This document shows positions 27,372 through 35,632 of a stretch of DNA of 64,000 nucleotides, in pieces; position 1 is the stretch's first letter, and every line of letters starts with the position of its first letter. This stretch comes from CBDAPI01 sp965248635 (lineage in GTDB: Bacteria > Acidobacteriota > UBA6911 > RPQK01 > CBDAPI01): assembly GCA_965248635.1 (NCBI GenBank), contig OZ252114.1, positions 1,364,001-1,428,000 on the forward strand, in the 5' to 3' direction. A program made the position numbers and the translations under genes. The notes below the pieces were generated by a model. The model was not told where the DNA came from. It searched no databases and saw only the letters and a program-made list of their open reading frames with translations.

Positions 27372-30300
27372 AAGGCTGGTTCAGGAAGCTTGACGAGCGC
27401 CCGGTGCCTGAAAAGGACCCGGTCGTCTACTCGTCCCTGGGAACGCTGCTGGCCATCTTTTCCCTCCTCATGATGTTGAGTCTGGTGTGGGCCTTCTATC
27501 AAGAGATGGTGGGACTGCGGCCCTGGCGCCAGTACCAGGAGGAGTTTGCTGGACTGTATCGGGATGCGCTGGAGGACCTGCGACCCATGAGGGAGCAGGA
27601 AGTTGTGGAAATCAAGGCCAGTTCCGGTTATCAGCAACTGGAAGAGGAACTCCTCGAAGCGGAGAACCAGATTGCCTCGGATCTGAAAGGACTGGAGGAA
27701 GAGGAGGGTCAGATCCGGGCCCAGCTGACCGCAATCACCAAACCCTTCGCCGGTGCCCGCAGCGAGCTCCAGGCCACGATCTATGGGCTGGAAACCGCTC
27801 AGGGAGCCAAAGAAGGACTGAGTAGCAGGGTCGAGGAGCTGAAGCAGCGATCTTATGAGTTCGAGATGCCGGATGGGACCCAGACCTTCACCTATCTGGA
27901 GCTCGAGGAACTGTTCACGGATCTGAAGGCTCGCCAGGGAGAAGTCCAATCCAGAAAGTCGCGGGTACTGAGCGAGCCCGGGGAGTTGCGCGCGGAGCGC
28001 GATACCTACCTGAAGAACCGGTTGACCGGACTTACCGAGACGCAGATCGACGGGCTGATTGCTGGTGTTGACGCCTCGCAAGTTGATATCAGGCAGATTC
28101 ACAACGCCGAAATGAACCTGGTGGACCGCTGTGAATCGTGCCATCTCGGCATTAAGCAGCCGGTCAAGCTCACGCCTGACAACATGGGTGGGAAGCGGCT
28201 TTTTGTCAGTCACCCTCGCAAGGGGATGTTGACCACCCACGACCCCGAGGTCTTCGGCTGCTCGCCCTGCCACAATGGCAACGGGATCGGGACGGTCAGC
28301 GCGACCAGAGCGCACGGGAGGTACAAGCACTGGCTATGGCCTCTCCACCACCCTGAGAATTTCGAAGCCGGCTGCATTCAATGTCACCTTCTGGACCGCC
28401 AGCTCGAGGGCGCCGAGACTTTCAACGCAGCCAAAGATCTGTTCCAGAACCGCGGCTGTCGGGGTTGTCATGCCTATGATGGATTTGATGTCGAGCCTGC
28501 CCGGATGAGGGAGGCCCTCAAGGGCATCTCCGATTTGCAGGCCGAGAAGGAAGCGACTCAGGTCGAGATCGAAAGGCTGATTGAGCAGGCGGAAACCGCC
28601 GAAACCAATGAGGGATTCAAGCAGCTTAACGCAGAGGCCACCAGCAAGACTCTGCGGCTTGCGGAGATCGATGCTGATGCCCGCACGATGGATGCCCGTC
28701 TGGATGAACTGCTGATGGAGCGCAAGAAGCCGGCTCCCAACCTGAAGGAGGTTCGAAACAAGCTGCGCCGGGAATGGATCCCGGTCTGGCTCAAGTCGCC
28801 CCAGGCGTTCAGGCCGAAAACGAAAATGCCGCAGTTCCGTCTGACGGATAAGGAGATCGAAGCCATCTCCGCTTTTGTCTGGCAATCGGGGATACGTGAA
28901 GGGATCCCTTCACACCCTCCCGGGGATGCGGTACAGGGCCGGCAACTCTTCGAGTCTCGAGGATGCTTGGCCTGTCACTCGGTGGGCGAGGACGAGGATT
29001 CCGTGGGCGGCACTTTTGCAGCGAACCTGAGTCGCGTGAGCGAGAAGGCAAACTACGATTATCTGGTGCGCTGGGTGCATAACCCGCGAGAACGGACTCT
29101 GCCCTATGACCCCGTTCTGCAGAGGGATGTCACCAGGGAAGACTATGAGAGTCGCGGCCTTCCTTTCCAGTTCGATCTCAACAACAACAAGAGCCCCCTG
29201 GGCGATCACTCCCTGCAGGTACAGAATGAGACGGTAATGCCCAATTTGAGATTGAGCGGGGAAGAGTCCCAGGATATCGCAGCCTACCTGATGACCTTGA
29301 AAAGAGAGGATGTTGCGTACCCGCCCACACCTTTCATGGAGGATTCACAGCTCTTCGACCGCGGACGTTTCCTGGTACGGCACTACGGGTGTGCCGGCTG
29401 CCACGAGATTGCCACGCTCGAGGAGGAAGGGAAGATCGGAACCGACCTCACGGGGGAGGGCAGCAAACCCATCGAACGGCTCGATTTTGCCTTGCTGACG
29501 CACCATGCCAAGGGAGAGGGCTGGTACAACCACAAAGGTTTCTTCGACCACAAGCTCGAGAATCCGGCCATCTTCGACGAGGGGAAGATCAAGAAGGAGC
29601 TGGAAGAGCTCAGAATGCCCAATTTCCACTTCACCGAGGAGGAAATTGATCAGCTAACCTCCTTCCTGCTGGGAAGCGTCGAGTCCAAGATTCCGGAGCA
29701 GTTTCATTACAGGCCGAAGGATGACAGGCAGGACATCCAGAAAGGCTGGTGGGTGGTCAGGAAGTACAACTGCCAGGCCTGCCACCAGTTCACTCCGGAA
29801 CAGGAAACAGTCCTCGAGACTCTCGACCAGTATCAAAGCGATCGGGCCGAGAAGCTTCCTCCCAGCCTGGTCGGTGAGGGGGCGAGGACCAACCCCGACT
29901 GGCTGAAAGGATTTCTCAAGAACCCCGCCTTGAGTGCCACCGACGTGCACCACAACGGTGTCCGGCCTTACCTGGACGTCCGCATGCCGACATTCAGTCT
30001 TTCGAACGGTGAAATCGGGGTCCTTCTCCGCTTCTTCGCGGCCCTTTCGAAGCAGCCGCTACCCTATCTGCCGCAGCGTCTCGAGCCACTCTCGGGGCAC
30101 GAAACCAGGCTGGCCCGCGAGTTGTTTACCAGCAATGCCGCGCCCTGCCTGCGCTGCCACGCTACCGGGGACCCGAGGACGGACATGGACAAGACGGCTC
30201 CCGACTTTACGCTGGTCGCGGAAAGGCTCAAACCCGATTGGACTCAGCGCTGGATCGTTCATCCCGAGATCATCCGTCCCGGCACCACCATGCCGTCGGA

Positions 30301-30448
30301 GTTGTTCCGCCGGGAGGGCAATCGCTGGGTCTTTGCTCTGGCCAACTTTCCCAGTTTTCGCGACTACGCAGAGGACCACTCCTGGCTTGTGGTACGCTAC
30401 ATGTTTGAATACACTCCGGAGGAACAACGGAGGCTGATGGGCAGGTAG
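27356..30448 (+). CDS. Membrane-anchored octahaem c-type cytochrome
   Basis: A 1030-residue protein with eight CxxCH haem sites. The first, CESCH, is at residues 259-263 and the last, CLRCH, at 931-935; in between lie CSPCH, CIQCH, CRGCH, CLACH, CAGCH and CQACH. One membrane segment is at about residues 24-46, followed by a long coiled coil (about 70-240) rich in Glu, Gln and Arg, and a second helical insert at about 390-465. The C-terminal haem domains resemble repeats of mono- and dihaem cytochrome c. It probably replaces cytochrome c1 and links the Rieske/b complex to the CuA site of the oxidase. Confidence 0.9.
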   Translation: MVQHIKGWFRKLDERPVPEKDPVVYSSLGTLLAIFSLLMMLSLVWAFYQEMVGLRPWRQYQEEFAGLYRDALEDLRPMREQEVVEIKASSGYQQLEEELLEAENQIASDLKGLEEEEGQIRAQLTAITKPFAGARSELQATIYGLETAQGAKEGLSSRVEELKQRSYEFEMPDGTQTFTYLELEELFTDLKARQGEVQSRKSRVLSEPGELRAERDTYLKNRLTGLTETQIDGLIAGVDASQVDIRQIHNAEMNLVDRCESCHLGIKQPVKLTPDNMGGKRLFVSHPRKGMLTTHDPEVFGCSPCHNGNGIGTVSATRAHGRYKHWLWPLHHPENFEAGCIQCHLLDRQLEGAETFNAAKDLFQNRGCRGCHAYDGFDVEPARMREALKGISDLQAEKEATQVEIERLIEQAETAETNEGFKQLNAEATSKTLRLAEIDADARTMDARLDELLMERKKPAPNLKEVRNKLRREWIPVWLKSPQAFRPKTKMPQFRLTDKEIEAISAFVWQSGIREGIPSHPPGDAVQGRQLFESRGCLACHSVGEDEDSVGGTFAANLSRVSEKANYDYLVRWVHNPRERTLPYDPVLQRDVTREDYESRGLPFQFDLNNNKSPLGDHSLQVQNETVMPNLRLSGEESQDIAAYLMTLKREDVAYPPTPFMEDSQLFDRGRFLVRHYGCAGCHEIATLEEEGKIGTDLTGEGSKPIERLDFALLTHHAKGEGWYNHKGFFDHKLENPAIFDEGKIKKELEELRMPNFHFTEEEIDQLTSFLLGSVESKIPEQFHYRPKDDRQDIQKGWWVVRKYNCQACHQFTPEQETVLETLDQYQSDRAEKLPPSLVGEGARTNPDWLKGFLKNPALSATDVHHNGVRPYLDVRMPTFSLSNGEIGVLLRFFAALSKQPLPYLPQRLEPLSGHETRLARELFTSNAAPCLRCHATGDPRTDMDKTAPDFTLVAERLKPDWTQRWIVHPEIIRPGTTMPSELFRREGNRWVFALANFPSFRDYAEDHSWLVVRYMFEYTPEEQRRLMGR

Positions 30449-30476
30449 AGAAAGGTTGCCCGGTCGAGGTTCAGAT

Positions 30477-31268
30477 ATGTACTATCTTCGGAATTTGATT
30501 GCTCTTTCCCTTGCCGCAGTTGTCGTCCTGGGCTGCGGAGGCGGTGGCGACGCAGGCTCCCCGTCGCCGGCTGAAACTCCCGGAGAGACGCCCGCTGCCG
30601 CGCCGGCCGGGAAATCGGTGGATGCTGCAACTGCCGGAAGTGTCTCTGGGAAAGTGAATTACGCCGGTGAACAGGGCCGGAGAGCTCGGATCCGGATGAA
30701 TGCCGATCCCAACTGCGCCAGCCAGCACAGCTCTCCTGTCTACGCGCAGAACCTGGAAATCAACGAGAACGGGACCCTTCAATACGCCTTCGTGTTCGTC
30801 AAGGCGGGTCTCGAAGACTACACCTTCCAGCCTCCTGCAGAAGCAGTAACATTGGATCAGAAGGGGTGTCTTTATACACCTCACGTGATGGGCATCCAGG
30901 CAGGCCAGGAATTGAATGTGTCGAACAGCGATGCAACGATCCACAACATCAATCCTTCCCCTGCCAATAATCGGGACTGGAACGTCTCGCAGGCTCCCAA
31001 TTCAGATCCGATCGTCCGCCGCTTCCCGCGTGCGGAAATCATGATCCCGGTCAAGTGTAATGTCCATCCCTGGATGAAGGCGTACATGGGCGTTGTGGCC
31101 CATCCCTATTTCGCTGTCACCGGGACCGATGGAAGTTACAGTCTAGAGGGCCTGCCTCCGGGAGACTACACGGTAGAAGTCTGGCATGAGAAGCTGGGGG
31201 CCCAGGAGCAGAAGATCACAGTGTCTGCGAATCAGGCTGCCACACTGGACTTTAACTACGGAGGCTAG
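30477..31268 (+). CDS. Lipoprotein with cupredoxin-like and carboxypeptidase-regulatory-like domains
   Basis: A 263-residue exported lipoprotein; ATG 30477 is favoured because it places the signal peptide and lipobox VVLGC (Cys19) correctly, while an earlier start at 30456 adds seven residues. A low-complexity Pro/Ala/Glu linker follows. The middle domain has the NSDATIHNINPSP...KCNVHPWMKAYMGVVAHPYFAVT pattern of plastocyanin-like methylamine utilisation proteins, with His, Cys and Met possibly binding copper. The C-terminus (TDGSYSLEGLPPGDYTVEVWHE) is a carboxypeptidase-regulatory-like beta domain. It sits in the respiratory operon and may carry electrons or copper. Confidence 0.8.
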   Translation: MYYLRNLIALSLAAVVVLGCGGGGDAGSPSPAETPGETPAAAPAGKSVDAATAGSVSGKVNYAGEQGRRARIRMNADPNCASQHSSPVYAQNLEINENGTLQYAFVFVKAGLEDYTFQPPAEAVTLDQKGCLYTPHVMGIQAGQELNVSNSDATIHNINPSPANNRDWNVSQAPNSDPIVRRFPRAEIMIPVKCNVHPWMKAYMGVVAHPYFAVTGTDGSYSLEGLPPGDYTVEVWHEKLGAQEQKITVSANQAATLDFNYGG

Positions 31269-31331
31269 GAGCGGGCTCCGGTCCTCTTTCCGACTGGTTG
31301 AGCCAGCAGTCCCTCCAGGCACTCGATCTCC

Positions 31332-32267
31332 ATGAGCAGGGCGAACAACCGTGCACTCCACCTGTTCTGCGTCTTGCTGGCTGTGTGTACGTTTGTCCTG
31401 ATCGTCGCCGGCGGGCTTGTCACCAGCAACGATGCAGGTCTGTCGGTTCCGGATTGGCCGCTCTCCTACGGACAGTGGATGCCCCGGATGGTGGGTGGGG
31501 TTTTCTACGAGCACGGCCATCGCATGATCGCGGCCACGGTAGGGATGCTCACGGTGGTTCTGGCCTGCTGGCTTTTTCTGGCCGGGGCGGATCACCTCTT
31601 AAAGAGGCTGGGCTTCTTTGCGGTGGTGGCGGTCGTGTTGCAGGGAGTACTGGGGGGACTGACGGTGTTGCTCGAGCTTCCAGTGGCGGTTTCCGTGCTT
31701 CACGCCATACTGGCACAGGGTTTTTTCTGCATCGTGATCTCTCTGACACTGTTTACATCACCGTCCTGGCCGCCCGCTGCGGCCGACCTGGCCCCGTCCG
31801 TCCAGCCAGGGTTTCGGACAGCTCGACTCCTCACCCTCGCATTGTTTGTCCAGCTCCTTCTGGGTGCCGTGCTCCGTCACAGTGGTACTATCGACGGGGT
31901 AAAGGCCACCCGGATCGATTTGCTGGCTCTGGCGGGGCACCTGGTCGGAGCGCTGTTCGTCGCTGGTTTGATCGTAACCATAGGATTGCCGATTCTAAAG
32001 ACCGTCTCGACCGGCCCGATAGCCCGGTTGAGCAGCCTTCTGCTCGGACTCCTGGTCGTGCAGCTCGGATTGGGAGTCGGTGCACTGATGGTGCGCCTCC
32101 AGGCCGGCGATCGAATTCAGCCGATGCCCGCTGATGTTGGTGTGACAACAGCGCACGTGGCCGTTGGTGCCCTCATGCTGGCTGCGAGTCTCATCCTCAC
32201 GCTGCTCCGGTACTCTGACGAGGCTGGTGACAGAGCGGTGACGCTGGGCCCCGGTGAGGTTTCATGA
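31332..32267 (+). CDS. ctaA: Haem A synthase (CtaA/Cox15)
   Basis: A 311-residue membrane protein with about eight helices that converts haem O into haem A, the cofactor of the aa3 oxidase. Family motifs are NRALHLFCVLLAVCTFVLIVAGGLVTSNDAGLSVPDWPLSYGQWMP, followed by YEHGHRMIA with the haem-ligand His, and, in the second half, histidines within RHSGTIDG, DLLALAGHLVG and TTAHVAVGALM. It overlaps ctaB by four bases (ATGA type junction), so the two are translationally coupled, which fits their sequential roles. Confidence 0.93.
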   Translation: MSRANNRALHLFCVLLAVCTFVLIVAGGLVTSNDAGLSVPDWPLSYGQWMPRMVGGVFYEHGHRMIAATVGMLTVVLACWLFLAGADHLLKRLGFFAVVAVVLQGVLGGLTVLLELPVAVSVLHAILAQGFFCIVISLTLFTSPSWPPAAADLAPSVQPGFRTARLLTLALFVQLLLGAVLRHSGTIDGVKATRIDLLALAGHLVGALFVAGLIVTIGLPILKTVSTGPIARLSSLLLGLLVVQLGLGVGALMVRLQAGDRIQPMPADVGVTTAHVAVGALMLAASLILTLLRYSDEAGDRAVTLGPGEVS

Positions 32268-33154
32268 AGAGTGAGGCAGCCGTCAGAGTGTCCGCTTCGG
32301 GTGGATTCCTGTTCCCTTACTTCGAGCTCCTGAAGCCGAGAGTTTCTTTCCTGGTCGTGTTGACCACCGCCGCCGGGTTTACTCTGGCATCAGCTCTCCC
32401 CGTCGACTGGCCCGCTCTGACCTGGACCGTGCTGGGCACTGCTTTGCTCTCGGGTGGATCCGCTTGCCTGAATCAGGTCATGGAGCGCCAGCCGGACTCT
32501 CGCATGACCCGGACGGCCGGTCGCCCTTTACCCACAGCACGAGTCAGTGTGGGGTCGGCGACTGCCTTCGGAATCGTATTGATCCTGGCTGGTACGGTCG
32601 TCCTCCTGTCCACCACCAGAGTGCTTCCGGCTGCCCTGGGGCTGGCCAGCGCCGCTGTCTATCTCTTTGCGTATACACCCTTGAAGAGACGGACGGCTTT
32701 CTGCACTACGGTGGGGGCAGTACCGGGCGCCATTCCTCCTTTGATCGGCTGGACCGCTGCCGGCGGACAACTCAACCTGGAAGCCTGGATGCTTTTCGGG
32801 ATCCTCTTCTTTTGGCAGTATCCCCATTTTCTGGCCATTGCCTGGATCTATCGGGATGATTACCGGAAGGGCGGGTTCAAAATGCTTCCCCTGGACGATC
32901 CATCCGGGAAAAGGACAGCCGGGCAGATTGTTCTTTTTGCGGTCCTGCTCTGCGCTGTCAGCCTGTTTCCCTGGGCATTTGGACTCGCCGGCAGAATCTA
33001 TTTCTTTACCGCTCTGCTGGCCGGTATCGCTTTTCTGGCAACGACTCTCAGCCTGCTGAAGATCCCCACAACACCTTACGCTCGATATGTCATGAGGGCT
33101 TCCGTCTTCTATCTACCTTGGCTGCTGGCGGTCCTGGTCTGGGATCGGCTCTGA
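32264..33154 (+). CDS. ctaB: Protoheme IX farnesyltransferase (haem O synthase)
   Basis: A 296-residue UbiA-type prenyltransferase with about eight to nine membrane helices that adds a farnesyl chain to protohaem. The first Asp-rich motif is NQVMERQPDSRMTRTAGRPLP at about residues 68-88, and the second conserved region is AWIYRDDYRKGGFKMLPLDD near 195. Length fits CtaB. It is the last gene of the respiratory operon, providing haem O for CtaA upstream. Confidence 0.95.
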   Translation: MKSEAAVRVSASGGFLFPYFELLKPRVSFLVVLTTAAGFTLASALPVDWPALTWTVLGTALLSGGSACLNQVMERQPDSRMTRTAGRPLPTARVSVGSATAFGIVLILAGTVVLLSTTRVLPAALGLASAAVYLFAYTPLKRRTAFCTTVGAVPGAIPPLIGWTAAGGQLNLEAWMLFGILFFWQYPHFLAIAWIYRDDYRKGGFKMLPLDDPSGKRTAGQIVLFAVLLCAVSLFPWAFGLAGRIYFFTALLAGIAFLATTLSLLKIPTTPYARYVMRASVFYLPWLLAVLVWDRL

Positions 33155-33164
33155 AAACGTTTCT

Positions 33165-33197
33165 CGTTCCTCGTTCCTCCAACGAGGAACGCGGAAC
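33165..33197. terminator. Heptamer-derived hairpin between ctaB and phosphatase
   Basis: CGTTCCTC (33172-33179), loop CAAC, then GAGGAACG (33184-33191). It lies between two convergent genes and is built from the same GTTCCTC-type units found in other gaps. It could act as a terminator in both directions, but lacks a T tract. Confidence 0.5.
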
Positions 33198-33201
33198 GCC
33201 C

Positions 33202-34860
33202 CTACTTGATCCGTTCCGTTAAGAGGAAAGTGATGTCGTCGGTCTGGGCGCGATTCTGCGTGAAGTCCTCGATGGCATTCAGGATGCTTACCTGAAGCGC
33301 TTCGGCTCCCTTGCTGCCGTTTTCCTGGATGAGCTTGATCAGCCTCCCTTCCTCATACATGTCCCCTTTCATGTTTTCGGCTTCGGTCAACCCGTCCGAG
33401 TAGACCACGAGAAGATCACCCTGGTTGAGCTGAATCGGAATGGCGCTGTAGTCAGCAAAGTCAAAAGCTCCCAGGACCAGATCCTCGGAGCGCAACTCTT
33501 CGATCGTCCCATCCTCCTTTCGGTAGAGATAGGCCGGATTGTGCCCTGCGCCGACGTAGTGACCCGTTCCATTTTCATCCAGGCTAAACAGGAAGAGGGT
33601 CACAAATCGGTTTGACTGGGTTCTCTCGCAGATAAACAAGTTGGCCCGCGCCAGGGCCTCGGTCGTCTCCATGCCCGACCGGAGTTGTAGATCCAGGGCC
33701 CCCTGCAGAAGAGAACTCAGCAACGCAGCCGAGACTCCCTTCCCGGAGACATCCGCCAGGACTCCGATCAGCACATTGGTGCCCACGTCATAGAAGTCAT
33801 AAAAATCGCCCCCCACATGATGGGTCGGCTCGCTGAAGGCACGCAACTCGTAGGACTCGGTCTGGGGCAATGTAGGAGGCAGCAGTGTGCGCTGGGTCTC
33901 TTGGGCCAGGGCCATTTCTTTTTCGAAAACCTTCCTCTCTTCCATGGCCTCCAGCATCCTCAGCTTTTCAAACACGTTGCCTGCTTCCAGGGCGAGTTTG
34001 CTGAGGATTTTCTCGTCCAGACCGGAGAGGGCGTGCATCGTCTTGGTGCTGTCCAGATAGAGGATTCCCCGGACCTCCATCTCTTCCGAGTCCGGAGAAA
34101 CCCACTTGAGTGGCAGGCAGGCCAGAGCTCTCAGGTTCATGGCCACAATGCTGTCCTGCTGAGCCAGATCACCGGCGATTCCCTTGGTCATGAACACGTC
34201 TTCGCCGGTTGCGGCCACCTGGCGGACTACCGTCTTACTGGCCTGCACGAACTCGGACTCCCCCATGATGCGGCCGTGACCGTCCATCCCCACCACATAC
34301 TCGAAACCGGCAGCCTCACCCATGAGGATGAAACCGCTCTCCGCCCCGGAAATCTTGAGTGCGGAGAGGAGGATCTGCTCAAAGGTACTGTTGGCCGAGA
34401 AGCTCTGTCCGAAGTTGTACTGGAAGTCGAGAAGAATCGACATCTTCTCGAGATCGGACTGCCCCGTGTAGGCAGAGGGAAGGTGCTGAATCAGTTCGAG
34501 AATGGAGGTACCTTCATCGATCGTTGTGTCGTCGTGCCCATCCCGGGGATTGCCCACGAAATAAGTGATCTCGACTTGAGACCTGCCCTGCCCCAGCGAG
34601 ATCCGGTCGCCCGATCGAAGAACCTGTTCGGTCATGCGATGACCGTTGACGAAAGAGCCGTGGGTACTCTGAAGATCGACCAGGTTGTAGCCGTCCTGAC
34701 CCTTCACGATTCTGGCGTGGTGGCGCGAGACATAGGGGTCCGTCAGGATCACGTCGGCATCCGATTTGCGACCCAGGAGTGTCTCATCCACGGACAGGAC
34801 TAAGATCTGTTCTTGACCTTCGGAGGTAAACCATCGCAGGTACGGACTTCTCATCACCAT
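33202..34860 (-). CDS. FHA-GAF-SpoIIE-type PP2C phosphatase
   Basis: A 552-residue signalling protein. Residues about 18-95 form an FHA phosphothreonine-binding domain (LLGRKSDADVILTDPYVSRHHARI and STHGSFVNGHRM). A GAF-like sensor spans about 140-300 and a helical linker about 300-330. The C-terminal part (about 340-552) is a PP2C/SpoIIE serine phosphatase with GGDFYDFYDVG, LIGVLADVSGKGVSAALLSSLLQ, YSDGLTEAEN and a final TDDITFLL, the metal-binding Asp motifs. It probably dephosphorylates an anti-sigma-factor antagonist in response to a signal, although no such partner is adjacent. Confidence 0.93.
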   Translation of the reverse strand: MVMRSPYLRWFTSEGQEQILVLSVDETLLGRKSDADVILTDPYVSRHHARIVKGQDGYNLVDLQSTHGSFVNGHRMTEQVLRSGDRISLGQGRSQVEITYFVGNPRDGHDDTTIDEGTSILELIQHLPSAYTGQSDLEKMSILLDFQYNFGQSFSANSTFEQILLSALKISGAESGFILMGEAAGFEYVVGMDGHGRIMGESEFVQASKTVVRQVAATGEDVFMTKGIAGDLAQQDSIVAMNLRALACLPLKWVSPDSEEMEVRGILYLDSTKTMHALSGLDEKILSKLALEAGNVFEKLRMLEAMEERKVFEKEMALAQETQRTLLPPTLPQTESYELRAFSEPTHHVGGDFYDFYDVGTNVLIGVLADVSGKGVSAALLSSLLQGALDLQLRSGMETTEALARANLFICERTQSNRFVTLFLFSLDENGTGHYVGAGHNPAYLYRKEDGTIEELRSEDLVLGAFDFADYSAIPIQLNQGDLLVVYSDGLTEAENMKGDMYEEGRLIKLIQENGSKGAEALQVSILNAIEDFTQNRAQTDDITFLLTERIK

Positions 34861-34942
34861 GAGTAGTTAAAACAAAGGCTGGCCAAATTCAACAGGAAAA
34901 GAGATTGCGGCAGCGGCTGAGCCGTTGCGGCCAAGCGCGCTT

Positions 34943-35406
34943 TCATGGTCCGATTTCATGATACCGGCCCTCATAAAAGAGTAAGGGATCGCGAGGTTTG
35001 CGGCTCAGGCACCCCTCGGCAACTCGGCCTACCAGGATAGTGTGGTCTCCACCCGGACAGGTGGTCTCCAGTTCACACTCAAGGCAGGCCAGGCAACCTC
35101 GGATCAGGGGGGCTCCCAGGGCCCCTCTCCAGTTCAGGTACCGTGTCCGATCGACCCCCGACCTGGCAAAGTGGTCGGACAAGTGAACTTGTTTCGCGGA
35201 CAGGATGTTGATTGCAAACACTTTGCTCTCGAGAAAAGAGTTGAGCTCGGCCACCTGGTTGTGGAGACAGACTAGAACTAGAAGGGGGTCCAGCGAGACA
35301 GAAGTAAAGGAGTTCACGGTGATTCCATAGGGTCTTCCCGCACCGTCGCAGGTGGTCACGATCTTGCGAAATTTCCCAGGATTTTTCGGAACAGTTCAGG
35401 ATTCAT
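34943..35406 (-). pseudogene. Flavin reductase-like protein with frameshift
   Basis: The 138 residues from GTG 35359 to 34943 (TTCDGAGRPYGITVNSFTSVSLDPLLVLVCL...) form a flavin reductase/FMN-binding split barrel, but the frame lacks the usual N-terminus. That missing start is found in the other frame: ATG 35406, after an AGGGGAG site, encodes MNPELFRKILGNFA and then stops at 35358-35356. The family normally reads straight through as GNFATGV..VVTTCDG. A deletion of about 10 bases, or a sequencing error at about 35360-35370, would explain both halves. If real, the gene is inactive unless translation begins at GTG 35359. Confidence 0.75.
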
Positions 35407-35488
35407 TTTCAACGCGGATACTCCCCTTTCAAGAAAGAAGCACTTTAGCAGTTCTACGGTTCGCCTACCAGGTTACGGGAGAAGCGTA

Positions 35489-35510
35489 GGGGCCGGTCTT
35501 GTGCCGGCCC
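35489..35510. repeat. REP-like GC-rich hairpin
   Basis: GGGCCGG-TCTTGTG-CCGGCCC preceded by GTAGG resembles the GTAGGGGC...-type palindromic units common in intergenic gaps of many bacteria. It lies downstream of dnaE2 and upstream of the 24-bp inverted repeat. Confidence 0.55.
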
Positions 35511-35542
35511 GTTTCGCGACCGGGATTTAGATGTCGGCGCCA

Positions 35543-35616
35543 GGAAAGTGAGAGGGGCCTCAGGGCTGCGTCCGGGAATTTAAACGTCCTCCGCCCTGAG
35601 GCCCCTCTCACTTTCC
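35543..35616. repeat. Perfect 24-bp inverted repeat downstream of dnaE2
   Basis: Arms at 35543-35566 and 35593-35616 are exact reverse complements (first arm begins GGAAAGTGAGAGG, ends TCAGGGC), with a 26-base spacer. It begins 17 bases after the dnaE2 stop, towards which the cassette is transcribed, so it could work as a 3' hairpin protecting or ending the transcript. The arms are unusually long for a terminator. Confidence 0.85.
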
Positions 35617-35632
35617 AGAACCCAGAACCCAT

